The notes: a model not told the origin generated them from the sequence alone. DNA of 64,000 nt from Lysobacterales bacterium (GCA_019634735.1 JAHCAT010000010.1:99679-163678); one strand, 5' to 3'. Positions 38,250-47,546 are shown, numbered from the stretch's first letter. A program made the numbers and translations.

Positions 38250-40040
38250 ATGGACGCCTACAAGATCCACGAGCACTTCTTCGACATGGTGGTGGTCGGC
38301 GCCGGCGGCGCCGGCCTGCGCGCCACCTTCGGCCTGGCCCAGAAGGGCCTCAACACCGCCTGCATGACCAAGGTCTTTCCGACCCGCTCGCACACCGTGG
38401 CGGCGCAGGGCGGTGTCGCCGCGGCGCTCGCCAACATGGGCGAGGACGACTGGCGCTACCACTTCTTCGACACCGTCAAGGGCTCGGACTGGCTGGGCGA
38501 CCAGGACGCCATCGAGTACATGTGCAAGGAGGCGATCCCGGCGATCATCGAGCTCGAGCACTACGGCGTGCCGTTCTCGCGCACCGAGGACGGCCGCATC
38601 TACCAGCGCCCGTTCGGCGGCATGACCACCCGCTTCGGCGAGGGTCCGCCGGCGCAGCGCACCTGCGCGGCCGCCGACCGCACCGGCCACGCCATCCTGC
38701 ACACGCTCTACCAGCAGTCGCTGGCCCACGACGCCCGCTTCTTCGTGGAGTTCTTCGCGCTCGACCTGATCATGGACGACGAGGGCGCCTGCCGCGGCGT
38801 GCTGGCCCTGGAGATGGCGACCGGCGAACTGCACCTGTTCCGCGCCCACGGCGTGGTGCTGGCCACCGGCGGCTACGGCCGCGCCTACTTCTCGGCGACC
38901 TCGGCGCACACCTGCACCGGCGACGGCGGCGGCATGGCGTTGCGCGCCGGTCTGGCCCTGCAGGACATGGAGTTCGTGCAGTTCCACCCGACCGGCATCT
39001 ACGGTGCCGGCTGCCTGATCACCGAGGGCGTGCGCGGCGAGGGCGGCATCCTGCGCAACGCCGCCGGCGAGCGCTTCATGGAACGCTACGCGCCCAGCGT
39101 AAAGGACCTGGCGCCGCGCGACATGGTCAGCCGCTCGATGACCATCGAGATCCGCGAGGGCCGCGGCTGCGGCGCCGACAAGGACCACATCCTCCTCGAC
39201 CTCACCCACCTGGGGCCGGAGGTCATCCACGAGCGCCTGCCCGGCATCGCCGAGACCGCCAAGATCTTCGCCGGCGTCGACGTCACCCGGCAGCCGATCC
39301 CGGTGCTGCCCACCGTCCACTACAACATGGGCGGCATCCCGACCAACTACCACGGCGAGGTCGTGCAGCTGCGCGGCGGCGACCCCGATGCGGTGGTCCC
39401 CGGCCTGTACTCGATCGGCGAGGCGGCCTGCGTCTCGGTGCACGGCGCCAACCGGCTGGGCAGCAACTCGCTGCTGGACCTGGTCGTGTTCGGCCGCGCC
39501 GTGGCCAACCGTTGCGCCGCGACGCTGTCGCCGGGCGCCGCCCACCCGCAGTTGCCGCGCTCCGCCTGCGACGCCGCGCTCGACAACCTCGACCGCCTGC
39601 GCAGCGCCCGCGGCTCGACGCCGACCGCGCAGATCCGCCTGGACATGCAGCGGGTGATGCAGGCCGACGCCGCGGTGTTCCGCACCGCCCAGACCCTGGC
39701 CCAGGGCGTCGAGCGCATCGGCAAGGTGCACGACAGCTTCTCCGACGTCCGGGTCAGCGACCGTTCGCTGGTGTGGAACTCCGACCTGATCGAGACCCTG
39801 GAACTGCAGAACCTGCTCGGCCAGGCGGTGGCGACCATGGTCTCGGCCGAGAACCGCACCGAGTCGCGCGGCGCCCACGCCCGCGAGGATTTCAAGGACC
39901 GCGACGACGGCAACTGGCTCAAGCACACGCTGTGCTGGGTCGACGCCCGCGGCAAGCCGACCATCGACTACCGCCCGGTGCACATGAACACCCTGACCGC
40001 CGACGTCGATCCGGTGCCGCCCAAGGCCCGCGTCTACTGA
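38250..40040 (+). CDS. sdhA: Succinate dehydrogenase flavoprotein subunit
   Basis: A 596-residue catalytic subunit oxidising succinate to fumarate in the TCA cycle. The FAD fold begins [17 protein letters not shown]; the covalent FAD histidine is His48 in [16 protein letters not shown]. Substrate-site segments include [16 protein letters not shown] and the [14 protein letters not shown] block. The C-terminal [15 protein letters not shown] is typical. The FAD-loading helpers SDHAF4-like (37252) and sdhE (41174) flank the operon. A 60-bp gap with a 9-bp hairpin separates it from sdhB. Confidence 0.97.
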   Translation: MDAYKIHEHFFDMVVVGAGGAGLRATFGLAQKGLNTACMTKVFPTRSHTVAAQGGVAAALANMGEDDWRYHFFDTVKGSDWLGDQDAIEYMCKEAIPAIIELEHYGVPFSRTEDGRIYQRPFGGMTTRFGEGPPAQRTCAAADRTGHAILHTLYQQSLAHDARFFVEFFALDLIMDDEGACRGVLALEMATGELHLFRAHGVVLATGGYGRAYFSATSAHTCTGDGGGMALRAGLALQDMEFVQFHPTGIYGAGCLITEGVRGEGGILRNAAGERFMERYAPSVKDLAPRDMVSRSMTIEIREGRGCGADKDHILLDLTHLGPEVIHERLPGIAETAKIFAGVDVTRQPIPVLPTVHYNMGGIPTNYHGEVVQLRGGDPDAVVPGLYSIGEAACVSVHGANRLGSNSLLDLVVFGRAVANRCAATLSPGAAHPQLPRSACDAALDNLDRLRSARGSTPTAQIRLDMQRVMQADAAVFRTAQTLAQGVERIGKVHDSFSDVRVSDRSLVWNSDLIETLELQNLLGQAVATMVSAENRTESRGAHAREDFKDRDDGNWLKHTLCWVDARGKPTIDYRPVHMNTLTADVDPVPPKARVY

Positions 40041-40060
40041 TCCGCGCACCCGACCCAACG

Positions 40061-40081
40061 CCCCGGCCGTCGCGGCCGGGG
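40061..40081 (+). other. Intercistronic GC hairpin between sdhA and sdhB
   Basis: CCCCGGCCG (40061-40069) and CGGCCGGGG (40073-40081) form a perfect 9-bp stem with a 3-nt loop and no following U-run. It may protect or partly attenuate the sdhB message and is the only long gap inside sdhCDAB. Confidence 0.4.
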
Positions 40082-40100
40082 GCCACAGGCAGAGGACACC

Positions 40101-40886
40101 ATGGCTGAGTTCACCCTACCCAAGAACTCGAAGATCGGCCCCGGCAAGACCTGGCAGGCGCCCGCCGGCGCCGGCAACGTGCGCCGCTTCAAGGTCTACC
40201 GCTGGGACCCGGACGGCAACGGCAACCCGCGCACCGACACCTACGAGATCGACATGGACAGCTGCGGTCCGATGGTCCTGGACGCGCTGATCAAGATCAA
40301 GAACGAGATCGACCCGACCCTGACCTTCCGGCGCTCGTGCCGGGAGGGCATCTGCGGCTCGTGCTCGATGAACATCGACGGCCGCAACACCCTGGCCTGC
40401 ACCAAGGCCATCGAGGACATCAAGGGCGAGGTCCGCATCTATCCGCTGCCGCACATGCCGGTGGTCAAGGACCTGGTCCCGGACATGACCCACTTCTACG
40501 CCCAGTACGCCTCGATCCAGCCCTGGCTGAAGACCGACACGCCGGCGCCCTCGGGGCGCGAGCGCCTGCAGTCGCCGGAGGACCGCAAGAAGCTGGATGG
40601 CCTGTACGAGTGCATCCTGTGCGCGAGCTGCTCGACCGCCTGCCCCAGCTACTGGTGGAACGGCGACCGCTACCTGGGCCCGGCGGTGCTGCTGCAGGCC
40701 TACCGCTGGATCGTCGACAGCCGCGACGAGGCCACCGGCGAGCGACTCGACCAGCTCGAGGATCCGTTCCGCCTGTACCGCTGCCACACCATCATGAACT
40801 GCACCGACACCTGTCCCAAGGGCCTCAATCCCGCGCAGGCGATCGGTGAGATCAAGAAGCTGATGGTCGAGCGGCAGGGCGCCTGA
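40101..40886 (+). CDS. sdhB: Succinate dehydrogenase iron-sulfur subunit
   Basis: A 261-residue subunit carrying three Fe-S clusters from SdhA to quinone. The 2Fe-2S ligands lie in [15 protein letters not shown] and NTLAC; the 4Fe-4S and 3Fe-4S ligands in [17 protein letters not shown] and [17 protein letters not shown]. The ribosome site is a purine-rich GGCAGAGGA. Its stop overlaps the next ATG (TGATG). Confidence 0.97.
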   Translation: MAEFTLPKNSKIGPGKTWQAPAGAGNVRRFKVYRWDPDGNGNPRTDTYEIDMDSCGPMVLDALIKIKNEIDPTLTFRRSCREGICGSCSMNIDGRNTLACTKAIEDIKGEVRIYPLPHMPVVKDLVPDMTHFYAQYASIQPWLKTDTPAPSGRERLQSPEDRKKLDGLYECILCASCSTACPSYWWNGDRYLGPAVLLQAYRWIVDSRDEATGERLDQLEDPFRLYRCHTIMNCTDTCPKGLNPAQAIGEIKKLMVERQGA

Positions 40887-41170
40887 TGGACGCCTCCCCG
40901 CAACCGACGATGCACATCGTGGTGCGCCTTGCCGCCGGCTTCCTGCTGGTGGCGGGCGTCGCCGCCCTGTTGCTGGCGGTGAACGCGGTGATCAAGGCCG
41001 ACGCCGTGGTCGCCGTGCTGACCGGCATCGCGCTGGCGATCAACGGCCTGGCGCTCTCCCTGCTGGGCTTTTCGCCGGCCATTTTCGGCCGGCCACCGAG
41101 GCACTGGTCGGTGCTGATCCTGGCGTTCGCGGTGTCGGCAGCGCTGGAGATCGCCAAGCGGCTGATCTGA
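40886..41170 (+). CDS. Small three-helix membrane protein of unknown function in the sdh locus
   Basis: A 94-residue protein with three hydrophobic stretches (IVVRLAAGFLLVAGVAALLL, ADAVVAVLTGIALAINGLAL, WSVLILAFAVSAALEIAKRL). I recognise no family. It overlaps sdhB by one base and lies 3 bp before sdhE, so it is translated with them. Position among assembly factors makes a complex II role attractive, but the sequence gives no direct support. Confidence 0.7.
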   Translation: MDASPQPTMHIVVRLAAGFLLVAGVAALLLAVNAVIKADAVVAVLTGIALAINGLALSLLGFSPAIFGRPPRHWSVLILAFAVSAALEIAKRLI

Positions 41171-41173
41171 GCC

Positions 41174-41437
41174 GTGCCGGACACCGACCACGCCGCCCGG
41201 GTGGCCCGGTTGCGCTGGCGCAGCCGCCGCGGCATGCGCGAGCTCGACCAGCTCCTCGGCCGGTGCCTGGACCGCCTGCTTCGCGAACCCGATCGCGACC
41301 AGGCCCTGGACCGCTTCGAACGCCTGCTCGATTGCGAGGACGACCAGCTCTGGCGCTGGTGCCTGGGCCAGGGTCGTCCGGACGACGCCGGTCTCGCCGA
41401 GCTGCTCGATGCGCTGCGCGCCGACCCTGCGGCTTGA
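41174..41437 (+). CDS. sdhE: Succinate dehydrogenase FAD assembly factor SdhE
   Basis: An 87-residue helical protein that helps covalent attachment of FAD to SdhA (also known as CptB/YgfY). The family RGxxE motif is RRGMRELDQLLG, followed by LDRFERLLDCEDDQLWRW. A GTG start 3 bp after the preceding stop gives the normal N-terminus. The ygfX gene overlaps its 3' end by 29 bp, as in other gammaproteobacteria where the two genes are paired. Confidence 0.92.
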   Translation: MPDTDHAARVARLRWRSRRGMRELDQLLGRCLDRLLREPDRDQALDRFERLLDCEDDQLWRWCLGQGRPDDAGLAELLDALRADPAA

Positions 41438-41840
41438 GCCGCGTCCCTCGCGCCTGAAGCGGCTCGCGCTCGCCGTGCTGGCGCTCGTGCTGATCGCCGC
41501 CCCCGTGCTGTCGCCCTGGCCGGCCGGCCTGCGGCTGGCGGTTGCCGGCCTGGCCGTGGCGACGCTCGCCGGAATCGGATGGCGCCAGCAGCGCGCGCCG
41601 CGCTGGCGCTGGCTGAGCTGGGACGGGCAGGGCGCCTGGCAGGTCGACTTCGGCGAGGGCGGCCGGCCGGCCCGGCTGCGCGCGGCCCACCAGGCCGGAC
41701 CGTTGCTGGCGCTGGACATCGAGGTCGCCGGGCGCGGTCATCGGCTGCTGTTGTGGCCGGACAGCCTCCCCGCCGACGATCTGCGCCGCCTGCGCATCCG
41801 GCTGCGCCGCGAGGGCGCGGGCGAACCGGATGCCGGCTGA
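41409..41840 (+). CDS. ygfX: YgfX/CptA-like inner-membrane protein
   Basis: A 143-residue protein with a short N-terminus, a hairpin of two transmembrane helices (about 17-57: LALAVLALVLIAAP, LAVAGLAVATLAGIG) and a cytoplasmic domain with WRWLSWDGQGAWQV and LLLWPDSLPADDLRRLRI. This layout and its position overlapping sdhE match YgfX, reported in E. coli as a membrane toxin affecting FtsZ/MreB with SdhE as partner. Sequence similarity is modest, so the symbol rests partly on context. Confidence 0.75.
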   Translation: MRCAPTLRLEPRPSRLKRLALAVLALVLIAAPVLSPWPAGLRLAVAGLAVATLAGIGWRQQRAPRWRWLSWDGQGAWQVDFGEGGRPARLRAAHQAGPLLALDIEVAGRGHRLLLWPDSLPADDLRRLRIRLRREGAGEPDAG

Positions 41841-41933
41841 GCCGGGGCAGGGCGGCAGGACGCCGCCGCCCGCCTGCGATGCCTGCGGGCTTTCGGGTTA
41901 AGCTCCGCACCCGCCCCTGGCCCGCCCGACCGG

Positions 41934-43184
41934 ATGTTCCGACCGCTCGCCCTGTGCATCGGCCTGCGCTATACGCGCGCCAAGCGCCGCAACGGCTTCA
42001 TCTCCTTCATCTCGGCCGCCTCGGTGCTGGGCATCGCGCTGGGTGTGACCGCCCTGATCACCGTGGTCTCGGTGATGAACGGCTTCGAGAAGGAGTTGCG
42101 CGCACGCATCCTGGGCATGATCTCGCATGCCACCATCGCCGGCGTCGGCACCGGCCTGGCGCGCGAGGAATGGCAAGCGGCGCTGGCCGAGGCGATGGCC
42201 GACGCCCGGGTCACCGGCGCGGCGCCCTATGTCGAACGCGAGGCCATGCTGCAGGGTCAGCAGGTCGCCGGCGCCATCGTGCGCGGCATCGACCCGACGC
42301 TGGAAGTGACCGTCTCCGAGGTCGCCGGGGACGTCAAGCAGGGCAGCCTGGATGCGTTGCGCCCCGGCGAGTTCGGCATCGTGCTGGGCCAGGAGCTGGC
42401 CTGGGTGCTGGGTGCGCGTCTGGGCGACCGGGTCACGGTCTACGCGCCGGAGGTGCGCGCCACCCCGGTCGGCGCCATGCCGACCCTGCGCAGCTTCACC
42501 GTGGTCGGCATCTTCGAGGCCGGCATGCAGGAGTACGACCGCGGCCTGGCCCTGGTGCACCTGGCCGACGCCCAGCGCCTGTACCGGATGGCCGACCAGG
42601 TCAGCGGCGTGCGCCTCAAGCTGGTCGACCTGTTCCAGGCCTGGCACGTGGCCCGCGATCTCGCCGACCGCCTGGGCGGCCTGTACCGGGTGCGCGACTG
42701 GAGCCAGGAGAACGCCAACTTCTTCGAGGCGGTGCGCATGGAGAAGCTGGTGATGTTCATCATCCTGTCGCTGATCGTCGCGGTCGCGGCGTTCAACCTG
42801 GTGTCCAGCCTGGTGATGCTGGTCACCGACAAGCAGAGCGACATCGCCATCCTGCGCACGCTGGGCCTGACGCCGCGCCAGGTGATGGCGGTGTTCATGG
42901 TGCAGGGCTCGATCATCGGCGTGTTCGGCACCTTGCTGGGACTGGCCGGGGGGCTGGCGCTGTCCTACAACGTCGAACGCCTGGTGCAGTGGCTGGAGCG
43001 CGCGCTGGACCGGCAGTTCCTGTCGCCGGATATCTACTACATAAGCTCGTTGCCCTCGGATCCGCAGGCCGGCGACATCGTCACCACGACGATGGTGGCC
43101 CTGGTGCTGGCGGCGCTGGCCACCCTCTATCCCGCCTGGCGCGCCTCGCGCGTCGATCCGGCCACGGCGCTGCGCTATGAGTGA
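41934..43184 (+). CDS. lolC: LolC/LolE-family lipoprotein-releasing permease
   Basis: A 416-residue inner-membrane subunit of the LolCDE ABC transporter that extracts outer-membrane lipoproteins. The start ([20 protein letters not shown]) and [16 protein letters not shown] are typical, with one transmembrane helix near 20-45, a large periplasmic domain and three helices at the C-terminus (about 270-390). Only one such permease gene is seen next to lolD, so the transporter may be a LolD-LolF homodimer as in some bacteria, unless another copy lies elsewhere. It overlaps lolD by 8 bp. Confidence 0.92.
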   Translation: MFRPLALCIGLRYTRAKRRNGFISFISAASVLGIALGVTALITVVSVMNGFEKELRARILGMISHATIAGVGTGLAREEWQAALAEAMADARVTGAAPYVEREAMLQGQQVAGAIVRGIDPTLEVTVSEVAGDVKQGSLDALRPGEFGIVLGQELAWVLGARLGDRVTVYAPEVRATPVGAMPTLRSFTVVGIFEAGMQEYDRGLALVHLADAQRLYRMADQVSGVRLKLVDLFQAWHVARDLADRLGGLYRVRDWSQENANFFEAVRMEKLVMFIILSLIVAVAAFNLVSSLVMLVTDKQSDIAILRTLGLTPRQVMAVFMVQGSIIGVFGTLLGLAGGLALSYNVERLVQWLERALDRQFLSPDIYYISSLPSDPQAGDIVTTTMVALVLAALATLYPAWRASRVDPATALRYE

Positions 43185-43863
43185 GTCCATCGTGCTGGCC
43201 GGCCGCGGCCTGGCCAAGACCTATGCCGAGGGCAGCATCCGCACCGAGGTGCTCAAGGGCATCGATCTCGCGGTTCGCCAGGGCCAGACCCTGGCCATCG
43301 TCGGCGCCTCCGGCTCCGGCAAGAGCACCCTGCTGCACCTGCTGGGCGGCCTGGACTCTCCGAGCGCCGGCGAGGTCGAGGTGCTCGGCCAGCCGATGTC
43401 GCGCCTGGGCGACGCCGCGCGCGGCCGCCTGCGCAACCGCGCGCTGGGTTTCATCTACCAGTTCCACCACCTGCTGCCCGAGTTCACCGCGTTGGAGAAC
43501 GTCGCGATGCCGCTGGTGATCGGCGGCATGGCGGTGGCGCCCGCGCAGGACCGCGCCCGCGAGGTGCTGGAGCGGGTCGGCCTGGCGGCGCGCAGCCACC
43601 ACAAGCCAGGCGAGCTGTCCGGGGGCGAGCGGCAGCGCGCCGCCGTGGCGCGGGCGCTGGTGACCCGCCCGGCCTGCGTGCTGGGCGACGAGCCGACCGG
43701 CAACCTCGACGCCCGCAATGCCGCCGCGGTCTATGAGCTCATGCTCGAGCTCAACCAGGAGTTCGGAACCGCCCTGGTGCTGGTCACCCACGATCGCGAG
43801 CTCGCCGCGCGCACCGGGCACGTGCTGGAAATCATCGACGGTCGCCTCGTGCCGGGCGGCTGA
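43177..43863 (+). CDS. lolD: Lipoprotein-releasing system ATP-binding protein
   Basis: A 228-residue ABC ATPase of the Lol export system. Walker A is GASGSGKST, the signature LSGGERQR and Walker B ending GDEPTGNLD; the [20 protein letters not shown] segment is the LolD-specific switch region. It overlaps lolC by 8 bp. The tandem-repeat tract at 43879 starts 15 bp after its stop. Confidence 0.96.
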   Translation: MSESIVLAGRGLAKTYAEGSIRTEVLKGIDLAVRQGQTLAIVGASGSGKSTLLHLLGGLDSPSAGEVEVLGQPMSRLGDAARGRLRNRALGFIYQFHHLLPEFTALENVAMPLVIGGMAVAPAQDRAREVLERVGLAARSHHKPGELSGGERQRAAVARALVTRPACVLGDEPTGNLDARNAAAVYELMLELNQEFGTALVLVTHDRELAARTGHVLEIIDGRLVPGG

Positions 43864-43878
43864 CGAGCCGGGTGACGC

Positions 43879-44082
43879 AGGGAGCAGGGGCCGGGGACCA
43901 GGGACCGGGGACCAGGGACCGGGGACCGGGGACCGGGGACCAGGGACCAGGGACCAGGGACCAGGGACCAGGGACCGGGGACCGGGGAGCAGGGACCGGG
44001 GAGCAGGGACCGGGGAGCAGGGAGCAGGGAGCAGGGAGCAGGGAGCAGGGAGCAGGGAGCAGGGAGCAGGGAGCAGGGAGCA
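43879..44082 (+). repeat. Heptanucleotide tandem array (GGGGACC / AGGGAGC family)
   Basis: About 29 tandem 7-bp units directly after lolD. Units drift along the array from GGGGACC through AGGGACC to a homogeneous run of AGGGAGC at about 44010-44080. The same GGGGACC unit forms the arms of the inverted elements in the nuo operon. All three frames stay open through it, but the peptide is a simple repeat, so it is not taken as coding. Confidence 0.9.
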
Positions 44083-44240
44083 GGGCGCGGAGATCAGGGC
44101 GCGAAGATCAGGGCGCGAAGATCAGGGCGCGAAGATCAGGGCGCGAAGATCAGGGCGCGAAGATCAGGGCGCGAAGATCAGGGCGCGAAGATCAGGGTGC
44201 AAAGATCAGGGCGCGGAGATCAGGGCGCAAGGATCAGGGC
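44083..44240 (+). repeat. 14-bp tandem array, continuation of the heptamer tract
   Basis: Eleven 14-bp units of GGGCGCGAAGATCA (first at 44083), mostly identical in the middle and diverged at 44195, 44209 and 44223, with a broken twelfth at 44237. The period is twice 7, so the array probably arose by mutation of a heptamer pair and re-amplification. Confidence 0.88.
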
Positions 44241-44378
44241 ATGGAGAACAGGCTCCGGAGGAGGAGCGAGATCCACGTTCATCCACCCTCCGGGCTGACT
44301 GATGTCGGATCCCGGCCCCCTCCGACAACCAGGCCATCCCCGTGACAACCGCGTGCCGCCCGTGCGACGGCACCGCAC

Positions 44379-44445
44379 TTCTCCCCTCCCCCGCGTGCGG
44401 GGGAGGGGCGGGGGAGAGGGCCGGCGCTGGCCGTGACCTGCACCC
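44379..44445 (+). repeat. Single copy of the CTCCCC-palindrome element
   Basis: CTCCCCTCCCCC and GGGGGAGGGG flank a short loop, followed by GGGGGAGAGGGC and CGCTGGCCGTGACCTGCA. The same order of parts occurs three times at 63662-63894. It lies between the tandem arrays and the SDR gene. Confidence 0.75.
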
Positions 44446-44505
44446 TGGCCCGACGACCGACCGGCCGCCTGCCGACGCCTTGCAGCGTGCAGCCTGCACC
44501 CGGCC

Positions 44506-45312
44506 TCAGCGGCCCTGCACCCGGAACTGCGCGGAGCGGCGCGCGGTCATGCGCAGCAGCAGGCGCTCGGGCAGCAGCTTGGTCATCAGGTGGATGGCCT
44601 TGTACTGCAGGCCGCTGATCTGGACCACCTTGCCGCGCAGCACCGCGTCGATGCCCTCGCGGGCGACGCGATCGGCCTGCAGCCACATCCAGGACGGCAG
44701 CCGGTCCATGATCGGCCGGCTGCCGTTGACGTCGTGGAACTCCGACCAGGTGAACCCTGGGCAGACCGCGCTGGTGTGCACGCCGCGCCCGCGATACTCC
44801 AGGGCCAGCGATTGCGAGAACCTGATCAGGAAGGCCTTGGCCGCGGCGTACAGCGTGTGGCCTGCCGAGCCCGGGATCAGGCCGGCCACCGAAGCGACAT
44901 TGACGACGTGGCCGCGACCCCGCGCCAGCATGCCCGGCAGCAGCAGCCAGGCCAGTTCCACCGGGGCCCCGACCATGATGCGCAGGAACCGCGCATGGGT
45001 TGGCCAGTCGGCATCGAGCAGGTAGCCCGGCACGCCATAGCCGGCGTTGTTGACCAGCATCTCCACGGCGACGCCGCGGCGCTCCAGTTCGGCGGCCAGC
45101 AGGGCCGGCGCCTCCGGCTGCTCGAGGTCGGCAGGCAACACCGTACAGCGGGTGCCATGGCGCTCCACGAGCTCGGCGGCGAGGGTCTCCAGGCGCTCGA
45201 CCCGTCGTGCCGTCAGCACCAGGTCGTAGCCGCGCGCCGCCAGGTCGCGGGCGAACGCAGCGCCGATGCCGGCCGAGGCGCCGGTGACCAGGGCGGTGGG
45301 TCGATTGTCCAT
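44506..45312 (-). CDS. SDR-family oxidoreductase
   Basis: A 268-residue short-chain dehydrogenase. The cofactor motif is ALVTGASAGIGAAFARDL, the NNAG motif is MLVNNAGYGVPG, and the catalytic Tyr/Lys are in TLYAAAKAFLIRFSQSL. The C-terminal part, with LPSWMWLQADRVAREGIDA, resembles the SDRs annotated as DltE/YqjQ-like, of unknown substrate. The ATG at 45312 gives the normal start; the frame extends upstream to 45414. It is divergent from the PagL-like gene about 100 bp away. Confidence 0.88.
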   Translation of the reverse strand: MDNRPTALVTGASAGIGAAFARDLAARGYDLVLTARRVERLETLAAELVERHGTRCTVLPADLEQPEAPALLAAELERRGVAVEMLVNNAGYGVPGYLLDADWPTHARFLRIMVGAPVELAWLLLPGMLARGRGHVVNVASVAGLIPGSAGHTLYAAAKAFLIRFSQSLALEYRGRGVHTSAVCPGFTWSEFHDVNGSRPIMDRLPSWMWLQADRVAREGIDAVLRGKVVQISGLQYKAIHLMTKLLPERLLLRMTARRSAQFRVQGR

Positions 45313-45412
45313 GTCGTGTGCTCCACTGCCGCCCGGATGGCGCAGCCAGGGGATGGTACTCGACGCACGCAGGCAAGCTTGGCACACTCGCGCCCCGGCT
45401 CCGGATGACGAC

Positions 45413-45880
45413 ATGTATACGCTGCCCCTCAGGCGTACCGCCCTTGTTGCCGTTTTCGTCGTTCTGCTCGGCGGACATGCCGGGCCGATCCGTTCCGAGT
45501 GGCAACTGGCTGGCGGTCTGGCCGACGAGATCGACGACGACCGGGCGCCGGTGGTGACGCTGGGCTGGCTCAGCGGGCATCGCTTTCCGGTCGAACTGGT
45601 AGGCGGTTACATCGGCCCGCGCCAGACCCGCAACCAGCGGATCGAGGAGACCCTGTTCCTGGGCGCCGACCTGCGCTGGATTGGGCGAGGGTGGTTCCTG
45701 GGTGGCGGCATCGCCGCGGTCGGCGAGACCAGCGAGGTGCTGAGCAGCGACTGGCAGTTCATGACCCTGGCCGGGCTGCGCCGGCAGCGTCTGGTGCTGA
45801 CCCTGCGCCACCTGTCGAATGCCGGGACCGGTGGCCGCAACCGCGGCGAGACGTTCCTGACCGCCGGCTGGGCTTGGTAA
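45413..45880 (+). CDS. PagL-like lipid A 3-O-deacylase (acyloxyacyl hydrolase family)
   Basis: A 155-residue predicted outer-membrane beta-barrel. A signal-like start (LRRTALVAVFVVLLGGHAG) precedes a body of short amphipathic strands ending in aromatic GWAW. The motif HLSNAGTGGRNRGE supplies the His, Ser and Glu expected of the PagL catalytic site with the spacing seen in related acyloxyacyl hydrolases. It would remove an acyl chain from lipid A and tune the immune or barrier properties of LPS. The ATG at 45413 was chosen for the signal peptide. Confidence 0.75.
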   Translation: MYTLPLRRTALVAVFVVLLGGHAGPIRSEWQLAGGLADEIDDDRAPVVTLGWLSGHRFPVELVGGYIGPRQTRNQRIEETLFLGADLRWIGRGWFLGGGIAAVGETSEVLSSDWQFMTLAGLRRQRLVLTLRHLSNAGTGGRNRGETFLTAGWAW

Positions 45881-45926
45881 CCTGCGCGACCGCGCCGCTG
45901 CCGGCGCCGACCGGAGGAGGTTGACG

Positions 45927-46691
45927 ATGCGCACGCCCGTGGTGGCAGGCAACTGGAAGATGCATGGCGACCTGGCCCTGACCGGTGCGCTGGTCGCGGC
46001 TGCGGCATCCGCGGCCCGGGGCGCTGCAGGCGTCGAGGTGCTGGTGCTGCCGCCGGCCGTGCTGATCCCGGCCGCCGCCGCCGCTGCGCAAGGACGCCTG
46101 GCCGTCGGCGGCCAGGACCTCAGCCGGCACCGGCAGGGTGCCTACACCGGCGAGCTGTCCGGGGCGATGCTGGTCGAGGCCGGCTGCAGCCACGTGCTGG
46201 TCGGTCATTCCGAGCGGCGTCAGTACCACGGCGAGGACGATGCCCTGGTGGCGGCCAAGTTCCAGGCCGCCCAGGCGGCCGGCCTGGTGCCGGTGCTGTG
46301 CGTGGGCGAAACCCTGGACGAGCGTGATGCCGGCCGCACAGGCGAGGTGGTCACGCGCCAGCTCGGGGCCGTGCTGGCGGCCGCCGGCGTCGGCGCCCTG
46401 GCAGGCGCCCTGCTGGCCTATGAGCCGGTCTGGGCGATCGGCACCGGCCGGACCGCCAGCCCGGAGCAGGCCCAGCAGGTGCATGCCCTTCTGCGTAGCG
46501 AAGTCGAGCGGCAGGATGCTAGAATCGCGGCCGCGCTTCGCATCCTGTACGGCGGCAGCGTCAAGCCCGACAACGCCGCCGGCCTGTTCGGGCAGGACGA
46601 TATCGACGGCGGGCTGGTCGGCGGCGCTTCGCTGGTCGCGGAGGATTTCTCGGCGATCATCGCGGCCGCTGCGGGCAGGACGAAGCCCTGA
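45927..46691 (+). CDS. tpiA: Triose-phosphate isomerase
   Basis: A 254-residue TIM-barrel glycolytic enzyme interconverting DHAP and glyceraldehyde 3-phosphate. Substrate Asn/Lys are in VAGNWKMH, the electrophilic His in GHSERRQYHGED, the catalytic Glu in AYEPVWAIGTG and the phosphate loop in LYGGSVKP. GGAGG lies 7 bp before the ATG at 45927. It leads into secG, the common order in this bacterial group. Confidence 0.97.
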   Translation: MRTPVVAGNWKMHGDLALTGALVAAAASAARGAAGVEVLVLPPAVLIPAAAAAAQGRLAVGGQDLSRHRQGAYTGELSGAMLVEAGCSHVLVGHSERRQYHGEDDALVAAKFQAAQAAGLVPVLCVGETLDERDAGRTGEVVTRQLGAVLAAAGVGALAGALLAYEPVWAIGTGRTASPEQAQQVHALLRSEVERQDARIAAALRILYGGSVKPDNAAGLFGQDDIDGGLVGGASLVAEDFSAIIAAAAGRTKP

Positions 46692-46709
46692 CCGGCGCCC
46701 CGGCGCCGG
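46692..46709 (+). other. Hairpin after tpiA
   Basis: A perfect 8-bp stem CCGGCGCC/GGCGCCGG right after the tpiA stop, followed by a second short stem (46714-46729) and a T5 run at 46736-46740. It could partly terminate tpiA transcription before secG. Confidence 0.4.
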
Positions 46710-46781
46710 AGCGGGCGCGCGGTCGCGCCTCCACCTTTTTCCGCCCTCCGCAGACGACGCGGCGGGCAAGGATCGAAAAAA

Positions 46782-47198
46782 ATGCTGTTCACGCTTCTGA
46801 TGGTGCTCTACGTGGTGCTGGCGATCTTCATGATCGGCTTCATCCTGATCCAGCGCGGCGCCGGCGCCTCCGCCGGCTCCGGCTTCGGCGCGGGCGCGTC
46901 GGCGACGGTGTTCGGCGCCCGTGGCGCCGCCTCCTTCCTGACCAAGGCCACCAAGTGGCTGGCGATCTCCTTCTTCGTGCTGACCCTGGGCATGGCGATG
47001 TACGTGCAGCGCACCGGCTTGGTCAGCACGCGCGCGGCGGCCGGCGATGCCGGCGTGATGTCCGGCCTCGAGGTGCCGGCGGCGCCGGCGCCGCAGCAGG
47101 CGCCGGCTGGCGATGTCCCGGTCGTCCCGGTCCAGGCGCAGCCGGAAACGGCCGCCGATCCGGTGCCGGAGCCGGCCCAGGAAGACGACGGCAACTGA
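46782..47198 (+). CDS. secG: Preprotein translocase subunit SecG
   Basis: A 138-residue membrane subunit of the Sec translocon with two transmembrane helices (about 2-23, LMVLYVVLAIFMIGFILIQR; about 56-76). The typical cytoplasmic loop GAGASAGSGFGAGASATVFG links them. The C-terminal tail is long, Ala/Pro/Gln rich and acidic (ends QEDDGN). The tRNA-Leu gene follows after 8 bp, as at the E. coli secG-leuU locus. Confidence 0.95.
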   Translation: MLFTLLMVLYVVLAIFMIGFILIQRGAGASAGSGFGAGASATVFGARGAASFLTKATKWLAISFFVLTLGMAMYVQRTGLVSTRAAAGDAGVMSGLEVPAAPAPQQAPAGDVPVVPVQAQPETAADPVPEPAQEDDGN

Positions 47199-47206
47199 TT
47201 GATTTC

Positions 47207-47291
47207 GCGGATGTGGTGGAATTGGTAGACACGCTATCTTGAGGGGGTAGTGGCGCAAGCTGTGTGGGTTCGAGTCCCACCATCCGCACCA
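47207..47291 (+). tRNA. tRNA-Leu (anticodon GAG)
   Basis: An 85-nt class II tRNA. The 7-bp acceptor stem GCGGATG/CATCCGC carries an encoded ACCA. The anticodon stem CTATC/GGTAG encloses the loop TTGAGGG, with GAG at positions 34-36, reading CUC and CUU. The long variable arm (TGGCGCAAGCTGT) and T-arm GTGGGTTCGAGTCCCAC are clear. Confidence 0.96.
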
Positions 47292-47339
47292 ATGAACGCC
47301 AGGCCGGCGCTTCATCCGGCCCTGGCAAGCGACACCGGA

Positions 47340-47363
47340 ATCGCCGCCGACCTCGGCGGCGAT
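47340..47363 (+). terminator. 11-bp hairpin after tRNA-Leu
   Basis: ATCGCCGCCGA/TCGGCGGCGAT with a 2-nt loop, about 50 bp after the tRNA and preceding TTCGC. A looser stem (GCCAGGCCGG region, 47298-47328) precedes it. These may end the secG-tRNA transcript before nuoA, though no U-run follows. Confidence 0.45.
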
Positions 47364-47546
47364 TTCGCACTGGCGGCGGCCCGGCATACGGTCCGCATGC
47401 CGCAGGACCGGCGGGGCAGGGATCGTGCCGCCGGCCGCCCCGGCCTCGACGGGGGCAGGACATGGGATGCCCGGGCCAGGGATGGTGCGGGTCGTGGTCA
47501 GGGATGATCGACGCTGATGTGCCGGCAGGCCGGCGCGGAGGTTGCA

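Noticed and set aside
43879..44240. Possible CRISPR array
   Set aside because: Repeats are directly adjacent with periods of 7 and 14 bp and no unique spacers; no cas genes are near.
43872..44345. Open frames with perfect repeats (REDQGAKIRARRSG and GTGDRGPGT types)
   Set aside because: The frames exist because the tandem DNA repeats lack stops; there is no ribosome site or conserved start, and all frames are open.
47250..47507. Frame starting in tRNA-Leu and running toward nuoA
   Set aside because: It begins inside the tRNA and translates to low-complexity sequence; no start signal.
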